From the NCBI RefSeq assembly GCF_037404875.1, contig NZ_JBBELO010000015.1:1-64000 (forward strand): DNA of 64,000 nt. The letters are read 5' to 3'. The translations under genes were made by a program, and so were the position numbers. Shown here in pieces: positions 1 through 8,466 of the stretch (positions are counted from its first letter, which is position 1; the number at the start of each line of letters is the position of its first letter). The notes beneath the pieces were generated by a model, which did not search any database, was not told the DNA's origin, and saw only the letters and a program-made list of their open reading frames with translations. The DNA is from Orlajensenia sp037404875 (lineage in GTDB: Bacteria; Actinomycetota; Actinomycetes; Actinomycetales; Microbacteriaceae).

Positions 1-115
1 GTCGCGGCCCTTCGACAGGCTCAGGGAACGGTGGCTGGGTCGTTCGCGCTGCGCGCTGAGCGTGTCGAAGCGTCGGTGCGGGCGCTGGGTCGCGGCCCTT
101 CGACAGGCTCAGGGA
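1..115. repeat. Dispersed TTCGACAGGCTCAG-type repeat cluster
   Basis: A 27-bp sequence at 1-27 is repeated exactly at 89-115; its core is CTTCGACAGGCTCAG. An inverted, one-mismatch copy (CTGAGCGTGTCGAAG) lies between them at 56-70, so the three copies alternate in orientation and could fold into hairpins. The same core recurs downstream of groEL at 59194-59208. The cluster sits just past the 3' end of purU, the position expected of a terminator-like or dispersed intergenic palindrome. Confidence 0.8.
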
Positions 116-142
116 GCGCGAAAGGTGCTCGCCGCCCGCACC

Positions 143-1024
143 TCAGCGGAAGATGATCGTGCGCACCCCGTCGAGCAGGATGCGGCGCTCGGCGAACCAG
201 CGCACCGCCTGTCGAAGCGTGCGGCTCTCCTCGTCCTGGCCGATCGCCACGAGGTCGGACGGAGTGCGCGTGTGGTCGACCCGCACGACGTTCTGCTCGA
301 TGATCGGTCCCTCGTCGAGGTCGCTCGTGACGAAGTGCGCCGTCGCGCCGATGAGCTTGACCCCGCGCTCGTGGGCCTGCTTGTACGGGTTCGCGCCCTT
401 GAATCCGGGCAGGAAGGAGTGGTGGATGTTGATGGCCCGCCCCTCGAGCCGCGCGCACAGCTCCGGCGTGAGGATCTGCATGTAGCGGGCGAGCACCACC
501 AGCTCGATGTCGTGTTCCTCGACGGCGGCGAGCACGCGCGCCTCGAACGCGGCCTTGGAGGCGGCATCCGTCACCGGAAGCGACTCGAACGGAACACCGT
601 AGAAGTCGACGAGGTCGCGCAGCGTGCCGTGGTTGGAGAGTACGAGCGGGATCTCGACGGGGAGCTGGCCGGCGTGCTGGCGGAAGAGCAGGTCGTTGAC
701 GCAGTGCGCCGCGGTTGAGGCGAGCACGAGCGTGCGCAGCCGGCGACCGACGAGGTCGAGGTGCCAGCTCATGTCGTAGCGATCGATGACCGGCGTGAGC
801 GCCGCCTCGAATTCGTCGCGGCCCGCCGGGGACTCCACCTGCAGCCGGATGAAGAAGCGCCCCGTGTCGGCGCTGGAGAACTGCTGGCTCTCGGTGATGT
901 TGCCGCGGGCCGCCACGATCGCCCCGCTGAGGGCGTGCACGATTCCGGGCGTATCGGCGCAGGAAACCGTGATCACCCAGTGATGCTGGGTCGCGGCGTG
1001 CGGCTGGGCGGCATCGAATTCCAT
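143..1024 (-). CDS. purU: Formyltetrahydrofolate deformylase
   Basis: Hydrolyses 10-formyl-THF to THF and formate, balancing the C1 pool in the cytosol. The 293-residue product has an N-terminal ACT domain (about residues 12-90, beginning HWVITVSCADTPGIVHAL) and a C-terminal formyltransferase fold. That fold carries the hallmark NIHHSFLPGFKGANPY loop with the Asn-His pair, followed by the catalytic Asp in DEGPIIEQ. Length matches the family (about 280-295). I use the ATG at 1024; an in-frame GTG at 1030 is possible, and neither has a strong ribosome binding site. It is divergent from the MFS gene. With glyA-folD at 13.4 kb it is one of three C1-folate genes nearby. Confidence 0.93.
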   Translation of the reverse strand: MEFDAAQPHAATQHHWVITVSCADTPGIVHALSGAIVAARGNITESQQFSSADTGRFFIRLQVESPAGRDEFEAALTPVIDRYDMSWHLDLVGRRLRTLVLASTAAHCVNDLLFRQHAGQLPVEIPLVLSNHGTLRDLVDFYGVPFESLPVTDAASKAAFEARVLAAVEEHDIELVVLARYMQILTPELCARLEGRAINIHHSFLPGFKGANPYKQAHERGVKLIGATAHFVTSDLDEGPIIEQNVVRVDHTRTPSDLVAIGQDEESRTLRQAVRWFAERRILLDGVRTIIFR

Positions 1025-1162
1025 CCGCACAGGCTACAACCCCGATGCTTCGCTAAACTGGCTGCGGCCCGGCGTCATGCCCGGCCCTGGGCGCGCACAC
1101 GAGCGCGTAGTCGACCCGCCTGCCTCTCCCGCGGCGGGGAACGCCTGTCGGAGAGACGAAAC

Positions 1163-2386
1163 TTGTCCACGACCGCCTCCACTTCCGCGCGCGCAGAGAC
1201 GCGCTTCCCCTGGCTCGGACTCATCGTGCTCGCCGCCGCCGTCTTCCTCGCCGTCACCGGCGAGATGCTGCCGACGGGCCTGCTGCCCGACATGAGCGGC
1301 GACCTCGGCGTCAGCGAGCCGCTCGTCGGCATCCTCGTGACCGTGTTCGCCTTCACGGTCGTCGCCACGAGCGCGCCGCTGACCGCCCTCACCGCACGGA
1401 TGCCGCGGCACGCCCTGCTGGTGGTCGCCGTCATCGTGCTCGGACTCGCGAACGTCGCCACGGCGTCGGCCCCGAACTACGCCGTCGTCATCGCCTGCCG
1501 GGTCGTGGGCGGCCTCGCGCACGGCCTGTTCTTCTCGGTCGTCGGCGCCTACGCCGGTTACCTCGTGTCGAAGGAGCACATCGCGCGCGCCGTCTCGATC
1601 GCCCTGGGCGGCGGCACGCTCGCGTTCGTCTTCGGCGTTCCGCTCGCGACCGCGCTCGGGCACGCGGTCGGCTGGCGCACCGCCTTCCTCATCGTCGGCG
1701 CCCTCACGGTCGCGGCGGCGGCGCTCGTCTGGCGGTTCCTACCGGCCGTCACGCGACCGGCCGTCGGCGTCGACACGGCCGCCATCCCCGTGCGCTGCGA
1801 TCCCACCATCCCCGCCGTCGTCGTGGTGTGCGTCGTGACCGCCATCACGATGATCGGCCACTACGCCTTCTACACCTACATCGCCCCGTACGCGATCCAG
1901 CTCGGCGGTGTCGAAGCGGCGGCGATCAGCCCGCTGCTGTTCGCGGCCGGCGTCGCCGGAGCGGCGGGACTGCTGCTCGCCGGCTGGCTGTTCGGGCGGC
2001 ACCCCACCCGCGGACTGCTCTGCGCGCTCGGCACGGTCATCGTGGCCGTCGCCGGGATCGGGATGCTCGCCGGCCTGCCGGTGCCGAGCCTGCTGGCCTT
2101 CATCGTCTGGAACGTCGCCTTCGGAATGCTTCCGCCGCTGCTGCAGACCCGGCTGCTGCACGCTGCATCGGCCCGCATCCGCGATACCGCGAGCGCGTTC
2201 TACACGACGGCCTTCAACGCCGGGATCGGCGGCGGCGCCCTCGTGGGCGCCGTGCTCTACGACACTCTCGGGCTCGCCTCGTTGCCGTGGGTGTACGCGG
2301 GCATCGTCGTCGTAGCGTTCGCGATCGTCGCGATCACCTCCCGACGCCGGTCCGCGCCGGCTCAGCCGGCGACGATCACCTCGTAG
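1163..2386 (+). CDS. MFS transporter, DHA1-like exporter
   Basis: A 407-residue, very hydrophobic protein with about twelve membrane segments, beginning LGLIVLAAAVFLAVTGEMLPTG. That first-helix TGEMLPTGLLP signature is typical of the AraJ/SotB/Cmx-like drug or sugar efflux branch of the major facilitator superfamily. The TTG start at 1163 is chosen because GGAGAG lies 8 bases upstream and the membrane domain starts soon after; the longer open frame upstream has no transporter-like sequence. The last 25 bases overlap the 3' end of the convergent deoR-type gene. The substrate cannot be read from sequence. Confidence 0.88.
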   Translation: MSTTASTSARAETRFPWLGLIVLAAAVFLAVTGEMLPTGLLPDMSGDLGVSEPLVGILVTVFAFTVVATSAPLTALTARMPRHALLVVAVIVLGLANVATASAPNYAVVIACRVVGGLAHGLFFSVVGAYAGYLVSKEHIARAVSIALGGGTLAFVFGVPLATALGHAVGWRTAFLIVGALTVAAAALVWRFLPAVTRPAVGVDTAAIPVRCDPTIPAVVVVCVVTAITMIGHYAFYTYIAPYAIQLGGVEAAAISPLLFAAGVAGAAGLLLAGWLFGRHPTRGLLCALGTVIVAVAGIGMLAGLPVPSLLAFIVWNVAFGMLPPLLQTRLLHAASARIRDTASAFYTTAFNAGIGGGALVGAVLYDTLGLASLPWVYAGIVVVAFAIVAITSRRRSAPAQPATITS

Positions 2387-3150
2387 CCGGCCTCCTCGAG
2401 GCGGTGACGCTGCTCGCGCGTCGCGCCGGAGTCGGTGATGATCGTCGCGAACAGGCGGCGCGGTCCGATCGCGGCGAACGCCCGCTTGTCGATCTTGGAG
2501 GAATCGGCGACGATCACGGCGTGCGTCGCCCGCGTCGCCATGAGTGCGTCCACCGCCGCCTCCCGCTCGTCGTGGGAGGTGGGGCCGACGATGGGGTCGA
2601 CGCCGTTGACGCCGATGAAGACGAGGTCGAGCGTGATGCTGCCGACCACGGCATCCGCATACGACCCGACGAGCTCGTAGGAGCGCGCGTGCACCACGCC
2701 GCCGGTGACGACGGTCTTGATCTGGGGTCTCATGGCGAGCTGCATCGCGATGTTCAGGGCGTTCGTGACGACGGTGAGGCCGGGATCGTGCGCCGGCTCC
2801 ATGATATCGGCGCGGCCCATGAGGGCGTCCGCGATGGCGGTGGAGGTGGTGCCGCCGCACAACCCGATCACGGCACCGCGCGGAACCATCGCGCTCGCCG
2901 CGCGGGCGATGGCGGCCTTGGCCTCCGCGTTCTGCTGGTTTTTGTACCGGATGGGCAGGTCGTAGGCCACCGAGTGCGCGACGGCGCCGCCGCGGGTGCG
3001 GGTGAGCAGTTGCTGCTCAGCGAGGGCGTCGAGGTCGCGGCGGGCCGTGGCCGGCGAGACCGCGAGCCGGGTGACGATCGCGTCGACATCGACCTGACCG
3101 CTCTCGGCGATGAGGTCGAGCACGGCGCTCAGTCGCTCGGCGCGGTTCAT
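2362..3150 (-). CDS. DeoR-family transcriptional regulator of the amino-sugar operon
   Basis: A 262-residue DeoR/GlpR-type repressor. The N-terminal winged helix (about residues 3-57) includes the family helix SPATARRDLDALAEQ. The C-terminal DeoRC sensor domain, related to phosphosugar isomerases, has LCGGTTSTAIA, VVTNALNIA and VADSSKIDKRAFA, which normally bind a sugar phosphate. It is the last gene of the five-gene minus-strand operon; its ATG overlaps the aldolase stop (ATGA). By context it probably senses an intermediate of that pathway and controls the operon and the divergent ABC importer. The ligand is inferred only. Confidence 0.9.
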   Translation of the reverse strand: MNRAERLSAVLDLIAESGQVDVDAIVTRLAVSPATARRDLDALAEQQLLTRTRGGAVAHSVAYDLPIRYKNQQNAEAKAAIARAASAMVPRGAVIGLCGGTTSTAIADALMGRADIMEPAHDPGLTVVTNALNIAMQLAMRPQIKTVVTGGVVHARSYELVGSYADAVVGSITLDLVFIGVNGVDPIVGPTSHDEREAAVDALMATRATHAVIVADSSKIDKRAFAAIGPRRLFATIITDSGATREQRHRLEEAGYEVIVAG

Positions 3151-4001
3151 GCGGGGTTCTCCTGTTCTGAGGTGGCGAAGAGGCGCAGCATCCGGGCGGC
3201 CTCGCCGGCGAGGGCATCCCGCCCCTCGCCGATGTAGAGCCGGGAGTCCACGACCTGCGGGCGCTCGTCGAGCGCGCGCCGCACCGCCGCGGTGAAGGTC
3301 GCGTTGAGGTGCGTCGAGACGTTGACCTTGGTGAGGCCCGCGCGGATGCCGCGCACGATCGTCTCGTCGGGCACGCCGGAAGACCCGTGGAGCACGAGCG
3401 GAACGGGAACGGCGGCTCGGAGGCGTGCCACGAGCGCGAGGTCGAGTTCGGCATCCCGCTCGCGCATCGCGTGGGAGGAGCCGACGGCGACGGCGAGGGC
3501 GTCCACGCCGGTCTCGGCGACGAAGCGGGCGGCCTCGTCGGGGTCGGTGCGCACACCCGGCGCGTGGGCGCCCTGCTTGCCCCCGATACGGCCCAGCTCG
3601 GCCTCGACCGCCGCACCGGCGGATGCCGCGTACGCGACGACACGACGTGTCGTTGCCACGTTCGCCCCGAATTCGAGCGTGGAGCCGTCGTACATCACCG
3701 ATCCGAAGCCCGCGTCGATGGCGCGGTAGGCCAGTTCCGGGTCTTCGGCATGGTCCAGATGCACGGCGATGGCGGCGCTCGACTCCTCGGCCACGGCGAG
3801 CATGCCCCGCGCGATCGGCGTGAACGAGCCGTGGTAGCGCACGCAGTTCTCCGAAAGCTGCAGCACGACGGGCAGGCCGGCCTGTTCCGCCGCACGGGCG
3901 ATCGCCTCGGCGGTCTCGAGGTGCACCACGTTGAAGGCGCCGAGTCCCGATCCGGCGGCCGCGGCGCTGTCGAGCAACGTCCCGGTGGGCGTGAGGGTCA
4001 C
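3147..4001 (-). CDS. Class II ketose-bisphosphate aldolase (tagatose/fructose-1,6-bisphosphate type)
   Basis: A 284-residue zinc-dependent class II aldolase of the GatY/KbaY/Fba family, which cleaves tagatose- or fructose-1,6-bisphosphate to dihydroxyacetone phosphate and glyceraldehyde 3-phosphate. Visible motifs are GAFNVVHLETAEAI near the N terminus, the metal-ligand stretch AVHLDHAEDPE, MYDGSTLEF, VEAELGRIGG, and the late VLHGSSGVPDETI and KVNVSTHLNATF. The GTG start at 4001 follows GGAGGAGAG and overlaps the pfkB stop as GTGA. Context with an AgaS-like isomerase and a PfkB kinase favours tagatose-1,6-bisphosphate, but fructose bisphosphate cannot be excluded. Confidence 0.9.
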   Translation of the reverse strand: MTLTPTGTLLDSAAAAGSGLGAFNVVHLETAEAIARAAEQAGLPVVLQLSENCVRYHGSFTPIARGMLAVAEESSAAIAVHLDHAEDPELAYRAIDAGFGSVMYDGSTLEFGANVATTRRVVAYAASAGAAVEAELGRIGGKQGAHAPGVRTDPDEAARFVAETGVDALAVAVGSSHAMRERDAELDLALVARLRAAVPVPLVLHGSSGVPDETIVRGIRAGLTKVNVSTHLNATFTAAVRRALDERPQVVDSRLYIGEGRDALAGEAARMLRLFATSEQENPA

Positions 4002-4951
4002 GGACTCTCCTCCTCGCGCTCGATGATGACGGTGGCCTCGATGGCGCTCCAGTCGGCATGCAGTGATCCGGCCAGCGGGGCCAGTACGGCGGAGGCCGAC
4101 CAGGCGGTCGCCCGGCGTGCCAGCCGCTCGCGGGCGCCCTGGCCGTCGGCGCCTGCGGCGTCGAGGTCGGGATTGCCTGCGATCGTCATGGCGAGCGCGG
4201 CGACCACGGCATCCCCGGCCCCCGTCGGGTTGCCATGGAGGGGCTGCGGAAGGCGGGCGCGGATGCGGTCGCCTCCCTGCGAGAGCACCACGAGCCCGTC
4301 CTCGCCGAGTGAGACGACGACGATCCGTGCGCCCGCGTCGAGTAGCGTCCGGGCACCGGCGAGGGGATCCGAGAGGCCCGTCGCCGCCGCGAGCTCCTCG
4401 TGGTTCGGCTTCAGCGCGAACGCCCCCGCCCTCGCGGCGGCGAGAAGCCCGGGGCCGCTCGTGTCGACGATGACCGGAACCCCGGTCTCTGTCAGCTCCT
4501 CGACGAGTTTCCCGAGCGACAGGGCCGAGAGTCCCTCGGGGAGGCTTCCGCAGACGGCCACGACCGTCGCATCGCGGCCGAGCCGGATCGCCGCGGCCAG
4601 CAACGCGCTCGCCTCGTGCTCCTGCAACGACTCCCCGGTCTCGTTGAGCACGGTCGCGGCTCCGCTCCCCGTGTCCACGATCGCCACGCTGCGCCGAACG
4701 GATCGTGCGGCCGGAGTGAGGTGGCAGGGCGGCCCGTCGTGGATGAGATCGAGGGCGAAGGGGTCCTCTGCTCGAGAGGGAGCGAGGGCGAGCACGTCGT
4801 AGCCCTCGTCGTGGAGCACCCTGGCCACGTTGATGCCCTTTCCGCCGGCCCGGGCCGACCCGGCCGGAACCCGGTGGGTGCGTGCGGGAACGAGCCGCTC
4901 CACCCGCCACGTGAGATCGAGTGCGGGGTTCGGCGTCACGGTGAGGATCAT
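3998..4951 (-). CDS. PfkB-family phosphosugar kinase (1-phosphofructokinase/tagatose-6-phosphate kinase type)
   Basis: A 317-residue ribokinase-fold kinase of the FruK/LacC/AgaZ branch: it starts ILTVTPNPALDLT, and has the GGKGINVARVL substrate loop and the C-terminal catalytic anion hole GNPTGAGDAVVAAL with the general-base Asp. KPNHEEL is the usual nucleotide-side motif. It should phosphorylate a sugar phosphate to the bisphosphate used by the adjacent aldolase. The ATG overlaps the ROK kinase stop (ATGA). Tagatose-6-phosphate is the substrate predicted by context; fructose-1-phosphate is the alternative. Confidence 0.9.
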   Translation of the reverse strand: MILTVTPNPALDLTWRVERLVPARTHRVPAGSARAGGKGINVARVLHDEGYDVLALAPSRAEDPFALDLIHDGPPCHLTPAARSVRRSVAIVDTGSGAATVLNETGESLQEHEASALLAAAIRLGRDATVVAVCGSLPEGLSALSLGKLVEELTETGVPVIVDTSGPGLLAAARAGAFALKPNHEELAAATGLSDPLAGARTLLDAGARIVVVSLGEDGLVVLSQGGDRIRARLPQPLHGNPTGAGDAVVAALAMTIAGNPDLDAAGADGQGARERLARRATAWSASAVLAPLAGSLHADWSAIEATVIIEREEESP

Positions 4952-5916
4952 GATCGCCTCCCCGTGCTCGCTGCTTCGTCGATCGCGCGCGCGGACAGCG
5001 CCGTTCCGAGCAGGCCGGCGTCCTCGCCGAGTTGCGCGCTCACGAGTCGCGGGCGCCGGTGGAAGCTCAGCAACGCATCCAGGCGCGAGGCCACCGGGTC
5101 GAACAGGGCCGGGCCGGCGAGCGAGAGGCCTCCGCCGATGACGACCGTCTCGGGGGCGATCACCGCGACGACACGGGCCAGTCCCTCGGCAAGGGCTCGC
5201 ATGGCCTCGTCCCAGATGCGGACGGCCTGCGGGTCGCCCGATTCCGCTGCGGCGAGAACCTCCCGGGCGCCGAGGACGGAGCGTCCGGTCGCCGCACTGT
5301 AGTGCCGGGCGATCGCTCCGGCGGAGGCGATCATCTCCAGGCATCCGGTCGCCCCGCACGGGCAGGGTTCGCCCAGGGGGTCGGCGAGCATGTGGCCGAT
5401 CTCTCCCGCGAAGCCGCCGCCCGTGTAGGGCCGCCCGTCGAGGATGAGGGCTCCGGCGATGCCGGTTCCGATCGCCAGCACGAGCACGTTCGAGACATCG
5501 CGGGCAGCGCCGAGGCGGTGCTCCGCCGTGCCGGCTGCCCGCACGTCGTGCCCGAAGGCCACCGGCAGCCGCAGCGCCTCTTCCGCGAGAGCACGGATGG
5601 GCGCATCCCGCCAGCCCAGGTTCGAGCTGAAGACCCCGACGCCCAGACGCTCGTCGACAAGGCCGGGAACGCTGACGCCGGCGGCTTCCGGCCGGATGCC
5701 GGGGAACTCGGCGGCGTAGGCGGCGGCGATGCGGCTGAGCCCGGCGACCACGGCTCCTGCGGGGTCGTCGGAGTCGAGCGGGGTCGGAGTGCGGCGTGAA
5801 CCCAGCATCCGGCCGTGCTCGTCGATGAGAGCCGACTTCGTGTCGGTGCCGCCGATGTCGAAGGCGAGAACCGCCGGCCCCGGTCCGAGTTCGACGCCGG
5901 CGCGGTCGGCGCTCAT
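4948..5916 (-). CDS. ROK-family sugar kinase
   Basis: A 322-residue ROK kinase. The ATP-binding start is LAFDIGGTDTKSALID, and the sugar-binding centre contains the catalytic Asp in AFGHDVRAAGTAEH. The glycine-rich LAIGTGIAGALI and EIGHM precede the zinc-binding CPCGATGCLE cluster typical of ROK proteins. No N-terminal DNA-binding domain is present, so it is a kinase rather than a NagC/XylR-like repressor. In this operon the likely substrate is an N-acetylhexosamine or hexosamine, but ROK glucokinases look the same at this level. ATGA coupling to the SIS gene. Confidence 0.92.
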   Translation of the reverse strand: MSADRAGVELGPGPAVLAFDIGGTDTKSALIDEHGRMLGSRRTPTPLDSDDPAGAVVAGLSRIAAAYAAEFPGIRPEAAGVSVPGLVDERLGVGVFSSNLGWRDAPIRALAEEALRLPVAFGHDVRAAGTAEHRLGAARDVSNVLVLAIGTGIAGALILDGRPYTGGGFAGEIGHMLADPLGEPCPCGATGCLEMIASAGAIARHYSAATGRSVLGAREVLAAAESGDPQAVRIWDEAMRALAEGLARVVAVIAPETVVIGGGLSLAGPALFDPVASRLDALLSFHRRPRLVSAQLGEDAGLLGTALSARAIDEAASTGRRS

Positions 5917-6818
5917 GCCCCGAGGATGACGGAGCGCGTGAGGTTGCGGGGAGCGTCGGGATTCAGGCCGCGGGCGCGCGCCCGGGCGAGGGCGACCCGC
6001 TGCACGCGGACGAGCTCGGCCAGGGGGTCCAGTGCTCCGGCCTCGAACCGGGCGCCGGTCTCCTCGACCTCCGCCTGCAGGCCGTCGGGGGCCTCGCCGA
6101 GGTGCCAGGTGACGCGACCCGGCGCAGCGATCGCGATCGGGCCGTGCCGGTACTCCATCGCGGGGTAGGACTCCGTCCAGCTCTGGGAGGCCTCGCGCAT
6201 CTTGAGGGCCGCCTCGTGCGCCAGGCCGACGGTCCAGCCGCGCCCGAGGAAGGAGTACTGCTCGGCATCGACGAGCCCGGCATCCAGTTCCTCGGCGAGG
6301 GCGGTGCGTGCGTCGGCGATCGCGCCGTCGAGGTCCTCACCGAGCGAGGCACGGAACAGGGCGAGTGCGGTCGTCGCGAACCGGGTCTGCACGACGGAGC
6401 GCTCGTCGGCGAACGGCAGGGTGATCGCCTCGTCGACGAGGTCGACGAGCGGCGACGTCGGGTCTCCGATCACGCCGATCGTGTGCACGGTACCGGCGAG
6501 GCGCTCGACGAGCCGCAGCACCTCGGTGGTCGTTCCCGACCGTGTCAGGGCGAGCACGGCGTCATAGCCGCGGTCGACGAAGGCCTCGGATGCGGCGAAG
6601 GCGTCGGTCTCGCCGTGGCCTCCCGCCTCGCGCAGCCACGCGTAGGACTGGGCGATGAACCACGAGGTGCCGCAGCCGATAACCGCCACGCGCTGCCCGT
6701 CGCGGGGAAGCGCCTTCTGCTCGTCGACGAGGGCCGCGGCCTGGGCCCAGGTCTCGGGCTGGGAGGCGAGTTCCGCGGCCATGAATTCGGAAGCGGGGGC
6801 AGACGGGCGATCGGACAC
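5913..6818 (-). CDS. SIS-domain sugar-phosphate isomerase/deaminase (AgaS/GlmS-C-like)
   Basis: A 301-residue protein with two SIS (sugar isomerase) domains. The first has IGCGTSWFIAQSY and LTRSGTTTEVLRL; the second has ALKMREASQSWTES followed by EYRHGPIA, matching the isomerase half of GlmS and AgaS-type deaminases. It probably isomerises or deaminates a hexosamine 6-phosphate. The GTG start at 6818 has GGAG about 7 bases upstream; an in-frame TTG at 6848 lacks one. First gene of the operon, divergent from the ABC importer. No glutaminase domain is present, so it is not GlmS itself. Confidence 0.85.
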   Translation of the reverse strand: MSDRPSAPASEFMAAELASQPETWAQAAALVDEQKALPRDGQRVAVIGCGTSWFIAQSYAWLREAGGHGETDAFAASEAFVDRGYDAVLALTRSGTTTEVLRLVERLAGTVHTIGVIGDPTSPLVDLVDEAITLPFADERSVVQTRFATTALALFRASLGEDLDGAIADARTALAEELDAGLVDAEQYSFLGRGWTVGLAHEAALKMREASQSWTESYPAMEYRHGPIAIAAPGRVTWHLGEAPDGLQAEVEETGARFEAGALDPLAELVRVQRVALARARARGLNPDAPRNLTRSVILGA

Positions 6819-6973
6819 AGGGTCTCCAGACGATGGGTGATGCACCAATGATTGCAGATGACGCTGAACACTGTCTATCGATCAAAGTGGGGATCATTTA
6901 GCCGACAGGGTTGACGCGCTGATAGTTTGCGAGGAATCTTTACAAATACGGTTCGCCAACAGCGGGTGAAGTC

Positions 6974-7002
6974 TTGACGCCTGGGCGCCGTCGCTTTACA
7001 TT
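6974..7002 (+). promoter_or_regulatory. Sigma70-type promoter of the sugar ABC operon
   Basis: TTGACG at 6974-6979 and TACATT at 6997-7002 are separated by exactly 17 bases, predicting transcription from about 7009 and a 5' leader near 150 nt. The divergent intergenic stretch 6849-7159 contains no gene. I see no comparably clear promoter for the minus-strand operon within it. Confidence 0.65.
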
Positions 7003-7028
7003 TTGTCAGGCGGGTGAATGATGTTGAT

Positions 7029-7057
7029 TGTTTACCTACCGAAACATTCATGAAACA
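7029..7057. promoter_or_regulatory. Candidate sugar-repressor operator in the leader of the ABC operon
   Basis: GAAACA occurs at 7041-7046 and again at 7052-7057 (11-bp period, one helical turn), with the inverted half-site TGTTT at 7029-7033. A further inverted pair, TGAATG (7015-7020) and CATTCA (7045-7050), surrounds it. The sites lie just downstream of the predicted start point, where a repressor such as the DeoR protein at 2.4-3.2 kb could block transcription. Assignment to that regulator is inference. Confidence 0.4.
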
Positions 7058-7159
7058 GCACTCCGGCACGATCTGAGTGCCTCTCGTGAAGAACATACGC
7101 ACCGTCGCGCAGAGGTTTTCATCGCCTACGTGCGTCACCACCAAGAGTGAGGAAGCATC

Positions 7160-8407
7160 ATGAAGAAATCCCTGCGCATCGGCGCAGCGGTGGCCGTCGC
7201 GGCCTCGGCGGCACTGGTCCTCTCCTCCTGCGGCTTCGGCGGCGGGGGATCGGATGACTCGGCCGGCGGAAAGACGACGCTCAACCTGCTGGTCCCGAGC
7301 TACTCCGACCAGACCCAGGGCCTCTGGGAGACCGTGATCAAGGGCTTCGAGAAGGCCAACTCCGACATCAAGGTCAAGCTCGAGGTGCAGTCGTGGGACA
7401 ACCTCGAGAGCGTCATCAGCACCAAGGTGCAGGGCGGTGAGGCCCCCGACATCTACAACGGCGGCCCGTTCGCCGGCTTCGCATCCGATGACCTGCTGTA
7501 CAAGGCGAAGGATGTGACCTCGCCCGACACCTACTCCGACTTCCAGGACTCCTTCCTGAAGAACGAGCAGCTCGACGACACCGCCTACGCGCTGCCGTTC
7601 ATCGCCTCCGCGCGGGCGCTCTTCGTCAACAACGACCTGCTGAAGCAGGCCGGCGTCGCCGAGGCCCCGAAGAACTGGGACGAGCTGCTCGATGCCGCGA
7701 CCAAGGTCTCCAAGCTCGGCAACGGCATCGCCGGCTACGGCATGCCGCTGGGTTCGGAGGAAGCGCAGGCCGAGGCGGCCGTGTGGCTGTGGGGCGGCGG
7801 GGGATCCTTCGGCGACGCGTCGAAGATCACCGTGGACGACCCGTCGAACCTTGCCGGTGCCGAGCAGATCAAGAAGATGATCGACGCCGGCGCGACCCAG
7901 TCCGACCCTGGATCCACCAACCGCTCGCCGCTGATGGACATCTTCATCCAGGGCAAGATCGGCATGCAGGTCGGCCTGCCGCCGACCGTCGGCCAGATCA
8001 AGGAGAACAACCCGAGCCTGGACTACTCGATCGTGCCGATCCCCACGAAGGACGGAAAGCCGTTCACCCTGGGCGTCGCCGACCAGCTCATGGCCTTCAA
8101 GAACGACGGCGACAAGAAGGAGGCGATCACGAAGTTCTTCGACTACTTCTACTCCGCCGACGTCTACGTGCCGTGGGTCAAGGCCGAGGGCTTCCTGCCC
8201 ACCACGAAGTCCGGCGCCGACAAGCTCGGTGGCGAGGAATCGCTGAAGCCGTTCCTCGATGTTCTGCCCGACGCCAAGTTCTACCCCTCCACGAACGCGA
8301 AGTGGTCGGCGACGGATGCCGCGTTCAAGGCGCTGTTCGGTCAGATCCAGACCAAGAGCGCCCAGGACGTGCTCACCGAGGTGCAGGCGCAGGCCGACGC
8401 CGGCTGA
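7160..8407 (+). CDS. Sugar ABC transporter substrate-binding lipoprotein
   Basis: A 415-residue family 1 extracellular solute-binding protein. It has a lipoprotein signal peptide with lipobox LSSC (lipidated Cys24), then a Gly/Ser linker and the periplasmic-binding fold. TLNLLVPSYSDQTQGLWETV is the first strand-helix and GEAPDIYNGGPF the hinge region typical of oligosaccharide binders. Two permease genes follow. ATG has GAGGAAG upstream. Context with kinase, isomerase and hexosaminidase genes suggests an amino-sugar or a disaccharide containing one; the ligand itself cannot be read from sequence. Confidence 0.94.
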   Translation: MKKSLRIGAAVAVAASAALVLSSCGFGGGGSDDSAGGKTTLNLLVPSYSDQTQGLWETVIKGFEKANSDIKVKLEVQSWDNLESVISTKVQGGEAPDIYNGGPFAGFASDDLLYKAKDVTSPDTYSDFQDSFLKNEQLDDTAYALPFIASARALFVNNDLLKQAGVAEAPKNWDELLDAATKVSKLGNGIAGYGMPLGSEEAQAEAAVWLWGGGGSFGDASKITVDDPSNLAGAEQIKKMIDAGATQSDPGSTNRSPLMDIFIQGKIGMQVGLPPTVGQIKENNPSLDYSIVPIPTKDGKPFTLGVADQLMAFKNDGDKKEAITKFFDYFYSADVYVPWVKAEGFLPTTKSGADKLGGEESLKPFLDVLPDAKFYPSTNAKWSATDAAFKALFGQIQTKSAQDVLTEVQAQADAG

Positions 8408-8466
8408 GCCATCCCTGACGGGAACGACAGCGGGAAAGACACGAAAAGATCGGTGAGAACACGACC

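Noticed and set aside
6911..6946. A second promoter starting at TTGACG (6911-6916)
   Set aside because: No acceptable -10 at 16-18 bases; the nearest TA-rich hexamer is 24 bases away.
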